Assembly: GCA_958405565.1 (NCBI GenBank)
Contig: CATYEN010000007.1
Location: 1 to 64,000 of the forward strand
Origin: an uncultured Collinsella sp.
Lineage (GTDB): Bacteria; Actinomycetota; Coriobacteriia; Coriobacteriales; Coriobacteriaceae
Length of the DNA stretch: 64,000 nt
Reading direction: 5' to 3'
Part shown: piece by piece, positions 1-8,650 of the stretch
Position numbering within the stretch: position 1 is the first letter of the stretch
Layout: each line of letters opens with the position of its first letter
Notes under the pieces: model-generated
What the model saw: the letters and a program-made list of their open reading frames with translations, nothing else
The model's database searches: none
Told to the model about the DNA's origin: nothing
Made by a program: the position numbers and the translations under genes

Positions 1-51
1 GTTTCTGATGCGCCGCGCTGCGCGCGACGCACAGGCTAAAGCCTTTAAACA

Positions 52-77
52 AAAACGTAAACTATAGTTTACGTTTT
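52..77. promoter_or_regulatory. Perfect 26-bp palindrome, operator-like
   Basis: The sequence is an uninterrupted palindrome with arms 52-64 and 65-77 and a core of GTAAACTATAGTTTAC. It ends 22 bp before the ATG at 100. A loop-free dyad of this length is typical of a dimeric repressor operator rather than of a terminator, because no T-tract follows. The regulator is unknown. The T/A-rich centre could overlap a -10 element for the gene at 100. Confidence 0.5.
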
Positions 78-99
78 GCCGAATACACAGGAGTTTTCT

Positions 100-489
100 A
101 TGTCGGGTTCTTCGGTCCGCATGTACCGAGCCACGCTTCGCACAAACAGCGCACCGCCCAAGCTCGTCGTCGTTGAAGCCGAATGCCTTTCGCCCGATGA
201 GCGCACAGCATTTGCATTGCTATCAAGTCGCGTCGCCGCCGTTCTGGCCCCTTGCCCGGCGCAAGGTGAACTTGCCATCCAATGCCAAACGCATAGCTGC
301 TCGCTCAATCAGGCTGCCGTAATCGCAACCAGTCAACACGGCCTGCCCCTTCTTTTAGAAGCCGGTACCGCGCTCACCCTTCGCGGCGCCGGATACGAAA
401 ACGAGGCCGCCGCCGACATGGTCTTTAAACCACGATCGAGCGGCGGCCTCGCAGCAGCCATTGAATATATGTGCAGGCTCGTTGCCTAA
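100..489 (+). CDS. Hypothetical protein, 129 aa
   Basis: No family is recognised. The start ATG at 100 is preceded by an AGGAG-like ribosome site around 90-94; a longer reading from TTG at 76 would run into the palindrome and is less likely. The protein is soluble, Ala/Leu-rich and has four Cys residues, two of them in a QCQTHSC patch near the middle. It converges with the membrane-protein gene that ends at 499. The palindrome just upstream suggests regulated, perhaps self-regulated, expression. That the gene is real is likely but not certain. Confidence 0.55.
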   Translation: MSGSSVRMYRATLRTNSAPPKLVVVEAECLSPDERTAFALLSSRVAAVLAPCPAQGELAIQCQTHSCSLNQAAVIATSQHGLPLLLEAGTALTLRGAGYENEAAADMVFKPRSSGGLAAAIEYMCRLVA

Positions 490-498
490 AAGGACAAG

Positions 499-882
499 CT
501 AGAAACCAAGGCCAAAGCCCGTTCCGGTAATCGCCGAGTACATAAAGTAAACGTTAACCACGTTGAGGAACACACCCGTGATGCAACCGTTGCGCAGGTA
601 GCGTTCGCACACGATGCGCGCCATGGCGGCAGAGTCATCATTGTTTTTAGCCTGGCGTCCTGCCGTAAAGTACGTCGCCACGCCCAGCAGCAGGTTAAGC
701 ACCGGCAGTGCCAGCAACTCGTAGCTCTTGCCCCAGCGCGTCGCCTCGCCGGCGGCATTAAACTTTGTTGCCACCTCGGGACCAATGTTGGGGATAACAC
801 ACGCTGCGACCACCAGCGGAATCACCGCAAGCACGAGCAGCGCGATACCCATGTAGCCGGCTTTTTTGCCATATTTAAACAT
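499..882 (-). CDS. DUF1648-type integral membrane protein, 127 aa
   Basis: A small membrane protein with three hydrophobic segments, at roughly residues 9-31, 54-73 and 98-118. Between the first two lies a P-x-VA-x-x-FNAAG-x-x-x-RWG motif, the hallmark of the DUF1648 domain found in SdpI-like and other bacterial membrane proteins. The substrate is unknown; SdpI members give immunity to a peptide toxin, but this one is shorter than full SdpI and no toxin gene is adjacent. It starts 12 bp downstream of the ychF stop and is probably co-transcribed with it. Confidence 0.6.
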   Translation of the reverse strand: MFKYGKKAGYMGIALLVLAVIPLVVAACVIPNIGPEVATKFNAAGEATRWGKSYELLALPVLNLLLGVATYFTAGRQAKNNDDSAAMARIVCERYLRNGCITGVFLNVVNVYFMYSAITGTGFGLGF

Positions 883-893
883 GTGCGTCGTCC

Positions 894-1970
894 TTACACG
901 TTAAAGCGGAAGTGCACGACGTCGCCATCGGCCATGACATAGTCCTTGCCCTCAATACGCAGCTTGCCGGCGGCCTTGGCGCCCTGCTCACCGCCGAGCT
1001 CGATGTAGTCGTCATAGCCAATGACCTCGGCCTTAATAAAGCCGCGCTCAAAGTCGGTGTGGATGGCGCCGGCGGCCTGTGGGGCGGTCGCGCCCTGACG
1101 AACCGTCCAGGCCTTGACCTCCATTTCGCCGGCCGTAAAGAACGACTGCAGACCGAGCAGCTTATAGGCCGCCTGCGCGAGCACGTCCAGACCGGGCTGC
1201 TCCAGGCCCAAGCTCTCCAGGTAGTCGGCCGCATCCTCGGGATCGAGCTCAGAAAGCTCAGCCTCGATCTTGGCGCAGATGGGCAAAGGCTTGACGCCAT
1301 CGATGGGCGCCAGATCGTCGTTGAGCATATCCTCGTCCACGTTGGCCACGTACAGGATGGGCTTCATGGTGAGCAGGAACAGGCCCTTGGCGGCGGCGCG
1401 CTCCTCGTCGGTCATCTCCATGGATGCGGCGCGCTTGCCCTCGTTGAGCCAGGCGAGCAGACGCTTGGCGACCTCAAACTTGGGCATGAGCTCCTTGTCG
1501 CGCTTGGCCTCTTTCTCGAGCTTGGGCAGCTGCTTCTCGAGCGTGCCCATGTCGGCCAGGATAAGCTCGGTCATGATGGTGTCGGCGTCACCGGCGGGAT
1601 CGACGAACTCGCCCGTGCGGCCCACCTCACGCATGACGTTGGGGTCCTTAAAGTAGCGCACGACCTCGCAGATGGCGTCGGTCTCGCGAATGTTGGCCAG
1701 GAACTGGTTGCCCAGGCCCTCGCCCTCGTTGGCACCCTTCACCAGACCTGCAATGTCGACGAACTCGACCGTTGCCGGCACGATGCGACCCGGGTTGACG
1801 ATGTCGGCGAGCTTTTGCAGGCGGCTATCGGGCACGTCGACGATACCCACGTTGGGGTCGATCGTGGCGAACGGATAGTTGGCGGCAAGGCCGGTCTTTT
1901 TGGTAAGCGCGGTGAACAGCGTCGACTTGCCCACGTTGGGCAGGCCCACGATACCGATGGAAAGGGACAC
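894..1970 (-). CDS. ychF: Redox-regulated ATPase YchF (Obg-family)
   Basis: A 358-aa Obg-family P-loop NTPase, close to the usual 363 aa. The N-terminus carries the G1 loop [11 protein letters not shown], then [11 protein letters not shown] (G3), a helical hairpin insertion, and the C-terminal TGS domain ending in [10 protein letters not shown]. YchF prefers ATP and binds ribosomes and the proteasome/peroxide-response machinery in other bacteria. The start is taken as GTG at 1970 because AGGAG lies 6-10 nt upstream and the protein then begins directly at the conserved [12 protein letters not shown] longer frame to 2057 adds unconserved residues. Confidence 0.93.
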   Translation of the reverse strand: MSLSIGIVGLPNVGKSTLFTALTKKTGLAANYPFATIDPNVGIVDVPDSRLQKLADIVNPGRIVPATVEFVDIAGLVKGANEGEGLGNQFLANIRETDAICEVVRYFKDPNVMREVGRTGEFVDPAGDADTIMTELILADMGTLEKQLPKLEKEAKRDKELMPKFEVAKRLLAWLNEGKRAASMEMTDEERAAAKGLFLLTMKPILYVANVDEDMLNDDLAPIDGVKPLPICAKIEAELSELDPEDAADYLESLGLEQPGLDVLAQAAYKLLGLQSFFTAGEMEVKAWTVRQGATAPQAAGAIHTDFERGFIKAEVIGYDDYIELGGEQGAKAAGKLRIEGKDYVMADGDVVHFRFNV

Positions 1971-2084
1971 GACAGCTCCTTTTGGTACAAGCATTTCAAA
2001 CTGCATAAGTATAGCGCCGCCGCAGCATCCGGGCGAACCCGGACGCCACGGCGGCACGAATGAAGCAGAGATAGAGGTCGCTGA

Positions 2085-3338
2085 CTAGTCCGCGAGCTTC
2101 TCCACCTGGTCGAGCATCTTGTCGAGCTTGGCCTTTGCCTCGGCCTTGACCTTCTCAGCTTCTTCGTGAGCCTTCGCCTTCTGGGCGGCCTTTTCCTCGG
2201 CTTCGGGATCGACGACGACCAGATTAGACGCGTCGTGCTCAACCAACTTGAGCGCATGCTCAGGGCACACCTTGACACAGGCACCGCAGCCCAAACAATA
2301 CGTGGACTCCAACGCAAAGCGGCCGCTTCCCACCAAATCGCAGGCGAACGTAGGACATACATTGACGCACTCGCCGCACGACGTGCACTTGTCAAAATCG
2401 CACTCCGGCGTGCTCACCTGCATGTTCTGGGCAAGCTCGGGGTGGTTTTGCAGCGTCGAGAGCACCAGCTGCCGCCCGTGCGTGAGCGAACGGCGACGCT
2501 TGGTCGTCGTGGTACCGCACATGGTGTTGAGCGTACGTTCGAGCTGGGTAATCTGGTGGCGGTGAGCTTTGAGCTTCTGCGTCACCGAGGCCAGTGCCGC
2601 CGTTGCCGGGTTGAGTTTGGTCACGGTAAGGCCCGTGGTGCGGGCGATCTTTTCCATGTACTCCTTGCGCTCGTACTCGCGGCGCTTATGGCACTTGAGG
2701 CTCTTGGGGTCGACCTCCAGACCCATACCCGTGCCCGCCCACTCCTCGGCGGTAGCAATGGCCTCGCCCAGGATGTCCTCGCCACCGGTGTTACGGCACT
2801 TATCGCACACGCCCAGCGGCAGGTACACGCTCACGTTGGGATAATCGGCCAGCACCGAGAACCAGGTCTCGGCCGTAATATCGCCCACACAGGCGACAAC
2901 AACCTCGTTCTCGCGCGGCATGCGCTTAAGGGCACGCGTGCAGGTAACGTAGGCGGTCTCGTGGCTCGTAGCCGCCGAGACAATGTCGTCGTAGACGTTT
3001 TTGGGTGCAAGGCGCGGAGAGATGATCGCCTCCGTCGGGCAAGCAGCGGCACACAGGCCGCACTTACGGCAGCTGTCGAGAATCTCGATAGCATCTTCCT
3101 CGATCTCGATGGCGTTCACCGGGCACACGTCCATGCACGCGGTACAGCCGCTCTTCTCGTTCTTGCAAGCCAGGCACGGTATGGTGTTACCGCGCGGGCG
3201 CTCCTTGTAGTCGGCAGGATTCCACTGCGGCGCCGACGGATCGAGTGCGTCGGTCACACCGCCAAGCGGGTCTTTAAAAAAATCCAAGCCCTTGCTGATC
3301 TCGATAATGTCATCAAACAGATCGTGTTCCTGCGCCAT
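2085..3338 (-). CDS. Ferredoxin-like protein with four 4Fe-4S clusters
   Basis: A 417-aa cytoplasmic iron-sulfur protein. The N-terminal part has two clusters (C-x2-C…C-x2-C-x3-CP near residues 53-72, and CRKCGLCAAACP). A central region carries scattered Cys (VACVGD, CDKCR). The C-terminal part has two more (CTSCGECVNVCP and CLGCGACVKVCP) followed by a charged Ala/Lys/Glu-rich tail that should form a helix. The layout resembles electron-transfer subunits of anaerobic oxidoreductases, but no catalytic partner is adjacent. The start at 3338 has GGAGGGG upstream. A longer frame to 3488 adds a non-conserved leader. Confidence 0.75.
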   Translation of the reverse strand: MAQEHDLFDDIIEISKGLDFFKDPLGGVTDALDPSAPQWNPADYKERPRGNTIPCLACKNEKSGCTACMDVCPVNAIEIEEDAIEILDSCRKCGLCAAACPTEAIISPRLAPKNVYDDIVSAATSHETAYVTCTRALKRMPRENEVVVACVGDITAETWFSVLADYPNVSVYLPLGVCDKCRNTGGEDILGEAIATAEEWAGTGMGLEVDPKSLKCHKRREYERKEYMEKIARTTGLTVTKLNPATAALASVTQKLKAHRHQITQLERTLNTMCGTTTTKRRRSLTHGRQLVLSTLQNHPELAQNMQVSTPECDFDKCTSCGECVNVCPTFACDLVGSGRFALESTYCLGCGACVKVCPEHALKLVEHDASNLVVVDPEAEEKAAQKAKAHEEAEKVKAEAKAKLDKMLDQVEKLAD

Positions 3339-3489
3339 GCGCGGCCCCTCCCTGAGCAGTGCAAACAAGCAAGTGATAATGATACGCCATCGGCCCACGC
3401 CTCGGGCAAATTCCATGCGGCGCATCTTTGCGGCAAATAGCCTATGGTCTATCGCCGCCTCGATTGCACAAGGCCAATCAAGTGCCAAG

Positions 3490-4557
3490 CTATGCCTCGC
3501 GCATGAGCTGCACGAGCTTTTGTTTGGTCACCTTGGCCTGCTCGTTGGCCATATTGCGCTCGTTCTTAAAAGTTGCGTCCGCAACACTCTGCAGGTCGGC
3601 ATCGGAAATCTCGCCAAGGCCCAGCTCCTCGAGCGTCGTCGGCAGACCAACGCGTTGGCAAAACTCGAGCACCTGATCAAACTCGGGCGCACGCTCCAGG
3701 CGCAGCTGCACCACCAGGCCAAATGCCACGGCCTCGCCATGCATGGCCTTGCACTCGGGCAGAATCGTCAGACCGTTGGCGATGGCATGCGCCAACGCCA
3801 AGCCGCCGCTCTCAAAGCCGACGCCCGAGAGCAGAATATTGCACTCGATCAGGCGCTCAACCGCCGGCGATGTACGGCCCTTTTTGAGATTGCGCTTGGC
3901 AGCGACACCGCACTCCATAAGTGTGTCATAGCAAGCACGAGCCGCAACCAGGGCCAAGTGCCCCGGCGCGCCACCGTGCTCGTTGGCGCCGTGCGCCGCG
4001 GCGCACGAACGCGCCTCGAAGTACGTTGCCAGCGCATCGCCCATACCAGCGACCGTCATACGCAGTGGGGCCGCCGCGACCACGTTGGTATCGACCACGG
4101 CCAGGTCTGGATTCTTCTCGAGCATCAGGTAGCGGTCGAACGACCCATCCTCGTGATACAGCACCGAAATCGCGCTGCATGGACCGTCCATCGAAGCCGC
4201 CGTGGGGCATACGCACAACGGCAACTCGGCATAAAACGCTACTGCCTTGGCGATATCGAGCATTTTGCCGCCGCCAATGCCCACCACCATGTCGCAATAC
4301 TCGGCCCGGGCTTCCTTGGCCATTTCGACAACGGCATCTTCCGTACACGGACCGTCATAAATCTTAAAGAACGGCTCGCTTAGATCTTCGTCCAGAAATC
4401 CATCGACGATCTGCCTGCACAGCCGATCCTCGGTGCCCTGGTCAAACAAGACATAGGCAGCACAGCCCAACCATGACAAATACCTGCCCTGACGCGAGAG
4501 CTCGCCCGGCCCCTGAACATACCGGCCGGGACCGCCATAAACCATGGGAAGCGCCAT
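3490..4557 (-). CDS. Glycerol dehydrogenase-like iron-containing alcohol dehydrogenase
   Basis: A 355-aa member of the GldA branch of the iron/zinc-dependent dehydrogenases. Seen in the sequence: the NAD-binding GIGGGKMLDIAKA motif, CPTAASMDGPCSA, the metal-binding AGMGDALATYFEA segment (Asp), and two further metal-binding regions (HAIANGL and MHGEAVAFG) with His. Family enzymes oxidise glycerol to dihydroxyacetone or act on other vicinal diols. It is a diverged paralogue of the gene at 4671-5771 and lies downstream of it on the same strand, but a terminator separates them. The shorter C-terminus and altered residues leave the substrate open. Confidence 0.8.
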   Translation of the reverse strand: MALPMVYGGPGRYVQGPGELSRQGRYLSWLGCAAYVLFDQGTEDRLCRQIVDGFLDEDLSEPFFKIYDGPCTEDAVVEMAKEARAEYCDMVVGIGGGKMLDIAKAVAFYAELPLCVCPTAASMDGPCSAISVLYHEDGSFDRYLMLEKNPDLAVVDTNVVAAAPLRMTVAGMGDALATYFEARSCAAAHGANEHGGAPGHLALVAARACYDTLMECGVAAKRNLKKGRTSPAVERLIECNILLSGVGFESGGLALAHAIANGLTILPECKAMHGEAVAFGLVVQLRLERAPEFDQVLEFCQRVGLPTTLEELGLGEISDADLQSVADATFKNERNMANEQAKVTKQKLVQLMREA

Positions 4558-4588
4558 ATGAGAATCCGCCCTTCATCAAACAACGATT

Positions 4589-4617
4589 GGTGCAAAGCAA
4601 CCTGACCCCTTTGCACC
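4589..4617. repeat. 9-bp inverted repeat upstream of 3490-4557
   Basis: Arms GGTGCAAAG (4589-4597) and CTTTGCACC (4609-4617) flank an 11-nt loop. It lies in the leader of the minus-strand dehydrogenase gene, next to the terminator of gldA. No T-tract follows on either strand, so a regulatory or dispersed palindromic role is more likely than termination. Confidence 0.45.
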
Positions 4618-4622
4618 ATAGC

Positions 4623-4656
4623 AAAAAGGGGCAAAGCCATCTTCCGGCTTTACCCC
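4623..4656 (-). terminator. Rho-independent terminator of gldA
   Basis: On the minus strand an 11-bp stem with one mismatch (arms 4646-4656 and 4628-4638, GGGG-AAAGCC type) is followed by TTTTT (4623-4627). It sits 15 nt after the gldA stop. Confidence 0.8.
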
Positions 4657-4670
4657 TTCCTTACCTTAGT

Positions 4671-5771
4671 TTACTCATCCATAAGGTAGTAGTGACCCAG
4701 TGCGTCGGCACCCAGAATGGCGTTTGCGACCATCTCGGGCGTCACCTCAAACGGCATGTTGCACATGGTGTCATCGGGCGCGCAAGCGGCCTCGGCAACA
4801 ATCATGGCCTGCTCGCGCGTAACCTCGGCAACGCCAAGTTCCTTCATCGTGACCGGCAGGCCCAGCTCAATGCAGAAGCCCAAGACTTCCTCGAGTTTCT
4901 CAGTCGGAGCATCCTCGAGCACCAGCTGAACGATAGTGCCAAAGGCGACCTTCTCGCCGTGATACATGCCGTGGCACTCGGGCAGCATCGTCAGGCCATT
5001 GTGGATGGCATGAGCAGCAGCAAGACCCGAACTCTCAAAGCCAATGCCGGAGAGCAGCGTGTTGGCCTCGATGATATGCTCGACGGCAGGCGTGAGCGCA
5101 CCCTTCTCCAGCGCGACCTTGGCCTTGACGCCATCGGCCATAAGCGTCTCGTAGCAGAGCTTGGCAAGTGCCAGACCAGCCATACCGCCCTTGCCGCCAG
5201 CGCAAGTGCCGCCGTCGGCATCGTGCGTCGCCTGGGCCTCAAAGTAGGTTGCGAGCGCATCGCCCATACCGGAAACCGTCAGGCGCACCGGGCTCGCCGC
5301 GATAACCGTCGTATCCATCAGGACAATGTTGGGGTTTGCCTTAAGGAAGAGATATTTATCGAACTGGCCGTCGTCGGTGTAGAGCACCGAAAGTGCCGAG
5401 CACGGTGCATCGGTCGAAGCGATGGTGGGGCAAATGATAACCGGAGACTCCAGGTAATAGGCGACGGCCTTCGCGGTGTCGAGGATCTTGCCGCCACCGA
5501 CGCCGACGATGATGTCGCAACCGTTGTCGCGAGCGAGCGCAACCAGGCGATCGACCTCGCCCTTGGAGCACTCGCCGTTAAAGTCCTCAAACAGCAGCTC
5601 GGCCTTAGCCTCGGCAAAGCCGCCCTCGATCTTGGCACCGACGCGCTTCTTGCCCGAAGGCGTCACGATGACGAGGGCCTTAGCGCCGAGCGGCTCGACA
5701 TAGGAGCCGAGCTTGGCGAGCTCGTCCGGACCCTGGATGTACTTGCTGGGGCTATTGAAAATTGCAGCCAT
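4671..5771 (-). CDS. gldA: Glycerol dehydrogenase
   Basis: A 366-aa NAD-dependent glycerol dehydrogenase, normal length for the family. Conserved features: GVGGGKILDTAKAVAYY for the nucleotide, CPTIASTDAPCSALSVLY, the metal ligands in SGMGDALATYFEA (Asp), HAIHNGL (His) and CHGMYHGEKVAFG (His). It interconverts glycerol and dihydroxyacetone in anaerobic glycerol use or redox balancing. It has its own terminator downstream, another terminator upstream at about 5790-5827, and a diverged paralogue next to it. Confidence 0.88.
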   Translation of the reverse strand: MAAIFNSPSKYIQGPDELAKLGSYVEPLGAKALVIVTPSGKKRVGAKIEGGFAEAKAELLFEDFNGECSKGEVDRLVALARDNGCDIIVGVGGGKILDTAKAVAYYLESPVIICPTIASTDAPCSALSVLYTDDGQFDKYLFLKANPNIVLMDTTVIAASPVRLTVSGMGDALATYFEAQATHDADGGTCAGGKGGMAGLALAKLCYETLMADGVKAKVALEKGALTPAVEHIIEANTLLSGIGFESSGLAAAHAIHNGLTMLPECHGMYHGEKVAFGTIVQLVLEDAPTEKLEEVLGFCIELGLPVTMKELGVAEVTREQAMIVAEAACAPDDTMCNMPFEVTPEMVANAILGADALGHYYLMDE

Positions 5772-5786
5772 AACTATCCCATTCTC

Positions 5787-5827
5787 TAAAAAAGAAAGGG
5801 GCTCCGTACGGATACGTGCGGAGCCCC
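5787..5827 (-). terminator. Rho-independent terminator after Fe-ADH
   Basis: Minus-strand hairpin with arms 5819-5827 and 5798-5806 (GGGGCTCCG/CGGAGCCCC, extended by a few imperfect pairs) followed by a TTTCTTTTTT tract (5788-5797). It separates the Fe-ADH gene from gldA. Confidence 0.85.
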
Positions 5828-5849
5828 TCGTTACGATAACAAGAGTCGA

Positions 5850-7073
5850 TTAGAAATCGATGTCGGTGTCGTAGTAGCAGGCCTTGAGGATCTTCTCGAA
5901 GTCAGCAGCCTTGGTCTCACGCGGGTTCTCGGGCGTGCAGGCGTCCTGCTCGGCGTTCGCGGCGATCTCGGGCAGCTTGGCGAGGAACTCCTCCTCGGAA
6001 ACCATCTGCGGGTTCTCGGCGTCGACCTTCACGCCACCATTCGCGTAATCCTTGATGGACTGCGGAATGTTGAGCTGGTCGTTGAGGTCGCGGATCTTCT
6101 GGACGAGCGCAGCGATGAGCTCCTCGTTGGTCTCGCCGGGAAGGTGCAGGATCTCCTTGGCCACGTAAGCGTAACGCTCGGCAGCACGGGGATCCTTGGA
6201 GTTCCACTGGATGACCTTGCCCAGGTACATGGCGTTAGCGGCGCCGTGGATGATGTGGCCGTTCTCGAAGGCAGCACCGGTCTTGTGAGCCATGGAGTGA
6301 ACGATGCCGAGCAGGCCCGAGGAGAAGGCGATGCCGGCGATGCACTGAGCCTCGTGCATGTGCTGACGGGCCTCATGGTCGCCAGCATAGGACTTGGGCA
6401 GCCACTCGACGATCTCGCGGATGCCGTGCAGAGCGTTGGCGTCGGTGAACATAGAGGCGAAGGTGGAAACGTAGGCCTCCATGCAGTGGGTCAGAGCATC
6501 CATGCCGGTGTGAGCGCACAGCTTGGCGGGCATGGTGTAGGTGAGCTCGGGGTCGACGATGGCGACATCAGGGGTGATGTTGAAGTCGGCCAGCGGGTAC
6601 TTGATGCCCTTGGCGTAGTCGGTAATGACGGAGAACGCGGTGACCTCGGTAGCGGTACCGGAGGTAGAGGAGATAGCGCAGAAATGAGCCTTCTGACGCA
6701 GCTCGGGGAAGCTGAACGGCTGGATGATGTTGTCGAAGGACTCCTCGGGATACTCGTAGAAGACCCACATGGCCTTAGCGGCATCGATGGGCGAGCCGCC
6801 GCCGATGGCGATAATCCAGTCGGGCTCGAACTCGCGCATGGCCTCGGCGCCCTTCATGACCGTCTCGATGGACGGGTCGGACTCGACGCCCTCGAACAGC
6901 TTGACCTCGAAACCGCCCTCTTTGAGGTCGGCCTCAACGTCCTGCAGGAACCCGCCACGGCGCATAGAGCTGCCGCCAGAAACGATGATGGCCTTCTTGC
7001 CCTTGAGGTTCTTCACCTCGTGGCGAGCGCCCTCACCAAAGTACAGATCGCGAGGATTGGTAAAACGTCCCAT
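5850..7073 (-). CDS. Iron-containing alcohol dehydrogenase (butanol/propanediol type)
   Basis: A 407-aa group III Fe-dependent alcohol dehydrogenase. It has the nucleotide motif IGGGSPIDAAKA, the signature SSTSGTATEVTAFSVIT, and the iron ligands Asp and His in GMDALTHCMEAY, HSMAHKTG and NGHIIHGAANA. Such enzymes reduce aldehydes to alcohols with NAD(P)H during fermentation. The start at 7073 is chosen for the AGGAGG site 6-11 nt upstream and the conserved MGRFTNPRDLYFG opening; a frame from 7124 has no family support. It is probably monocistronic, with its own terminator. Confidence 0.88.
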   Translation of the reverse strand: MGRFTNPRDLYFGEGARHEVKNLKGKKAIIVSGGSSMRRGGFLQDVEADLKEGGFEVKLFEGVESDPSIETVMKGAEAMREFEPDWIIAIGGGSPIDAAKAMWVFYEYPEESFDNIIQPFSFPELRQKAHFCAISSTSGTATEVTAFSVITDYAKGIKYPLADFNITPDVAIVDPELTYTMPAKLCAHTGMDALTHCMEAYVSTFASMFTDANALHGIREIVEWLPKSYAGDHEARQHMHEAQCIAGIAFSSGLLGIVHSMAHKTGAAFENGHIIHGAANAMYLGKVIQWNSKDPRAAERYAYVAKEILHLPGETNEELIAALVQKIRDLNDQLNIPQSIKDYANGGVKVDAENPQMVSEEEFLAKLPEIAANAEQDACTPENPRETKAADFEKILKACYYDTDIDF

Positions 7074-7573
7074 ACTGTGCCTCCTAAACAAGCCCCTCTT
7101 AGACTTGCGTATATAACGGAGCACCCAATTGGCTCCGTTAGGACCGGTTTGCGCGTTGCCGGCGATGACAATGCGCGATGTCTAAACGTCTCAACGCTCA
7201 GACAAACACTATTTTACCGTTCTGGTTGGTCAGTTATTCACCTAAAGACGCCAATGATGAAACGTTTTTTCTATCCCTGAAGACCCTTGTGCGGCATTCA
7301 TACTCCCAAGCTGGGCAAACGTTTTATCAAGGTTGACTACATATCCCGGGCAGGACGGTGCCCCTCCAAAATATGCACCGTTCGCCGCCAAAAATCGACC
7401 GTTTGCGGCACCGTGATACCACTCGGTCGTCCAAGGTGCCGACATTTGTGCGACATCCGTCTTCGTGGTGCAAAGGTGCATGTCCAAGTGCGGCACCCCC
7501 GGTGTGCCACATGCGGGTAAACTAGAACCTTATATAGAGACATTTGAACCCTAACCGCAGCAAAGGAGGCCCC
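7074..7573. other. 500-bp divergent intergenic region
   Basis: This gap lies between the divergently read Fe-ADH and the gene at 7574. It contains several short GGCAC/GTGCC inversions (7400-7510), including a small hairpin around 7493-7509, and a TATATA element near 7533 that could serve the rightward gene. ORFs read here have no family support or ribosome site. No RNA gene was recognised. Confidence 0.4.
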
Positions 7574-8650
7574 ATGGCATTCGATCCCATTCAAGAGGAT
7601 TGCCATCGCCTCGTTCTTGAGGCCTTGCGCCGCGACAATATCCCGCTCACCGACGCTGCCGCCGTAGAGCGTCTGATGGAACAATTCACCCGCAACCCCG
7701 CACCGCTCATCGTGCACGACCGCGACCGCGCCGGGCACCTCATTGCCAAGGTGGTCGAGGCCGTCGACTACCGCATTCCCTTTATCCCTGACGATACCCA
7801 AGCAGAGCAAGAAGAGGCAGCTGCCGAGAACATGCTCCGCGAGGCAGCCGCGCTCGATCCGGCCAACTGGGACGCTCAGCGCATGCTGACCGCCCTCACC
7901 GCCAGCTCCAACGAGGAATACGTGCAGTATCTGGTGTCCAAGTGCGACGAGGTGGAGCACGACCTGGCACTCAAGATTGCCTCGGCGCAGGACCCCTACG
8001 AGCGCGAGGCCGCAGGCGACCTGACCCGCCGTCCCTACCTGCGCTGGCTTGCCGCCTTGGCATCGCGCGCGCTCATTAGCGGCCGCTACCGCATGTCGCT
8101 CGAAGCCGCAAACCGCAGCCTCGACTTTGCCCCCAACGATCCTGCCGGCGTCCGCCACACCGCAATGCTCGCCATGGCAAAGCTCGAATACCCCGCTGAG
8201 GAGCTCAAGCGCTTTCGCTCTGCCCACTCCGTCCCCTATCTCGCCAACACGCCGCTGCGCCGTCGTCCCAAGGATGCAGAACGCGACTTGGACCCGTGGA
8301 CGCTCTTCGCGCTGATGAGCGCTGCCTGGCGCGAGCTGGACTACGAGGGTGCCGAACACTACCTGCGTATCCTTGCGCGCTCGTGTCCGCACGCAGCCGA
8401 GGCACTCTACTTCCAAACCGAGTTTCCCGATGGCGTCTATGCCCGTGTCAACGTGGGTGTGGGCTCCACCGATGAGCTCGTCCTTGCCCTGTCCGAGGCG
8501 ACGCCGGTGCTACAGGAGGGTCTAGGCGCGCCCGACAACGCCAGCTTTGCCGCCTGGGTCGCCACCAACGACATCGTGCGCTCCCAGATCGACGAGCGCA
8601 TCCTGCGTGCAGCCGAGCAGGGGCTTCCATTTAAGGGAGGGGACCTCTAA
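7574..8650 (+). CDS. Hypothetical helical-repeat (TPR-like) protein, 358 aa
   Basis: A soluble, strongly helical protein rich in Ala, Leu, Arg and Glu. Segments such as AENMLREAAALDPANWDAQRM and SLEAANRSLDFAPNDP have the A/L-x-x-A…L-DP/AP-N-D pattern of tetratricopeptide repeats. No enzyme motif is visible. The ATG at 7574 follows AAAGGAGG. Its stop overlaps the start of the next gene, which has the same architecture and length, so the two look like a co-translated pair made by duplication. Function unknown; TPR-like folds suggest a protein-protein scaffold. Confidence 0.6.
   Translation: MAFDPIQEDCHRLVLEALRRDNIPLTDAAAVERLMEQFTRNPAPLIVHDRDRAGHLIAKVVEAVDYRIPFIPDDTQAEQEEAAAENMLREAAALDPANWDAQRMLTALTASSNEEYVQYLVSKCDEVEHDLALKIASAQDPYEREAAGDLTRRPYLRWLAALASRALISGRYRMSLEAANRSLDFAPNDPAGVRHTAMLAMAKLEYPAEELKRFRSAHSVPYLANTPLRRRPKDAERDLDPWTLFALMSAAWRELDYEGAEHYLRILARSCPHAAEALYFQTEFPDGVYARVNVGVGSTDELVLALSEATPVLQEGLGAPDNASFAAWVATNDIVRSQIDERILRAAEQGLPFKGGDL

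Noticed and set aside
912..2063. 383-codon plus-strand frame opposite ychF
   Set aside because: Shadow frame; YchF on the minus strand has all its family motifs.
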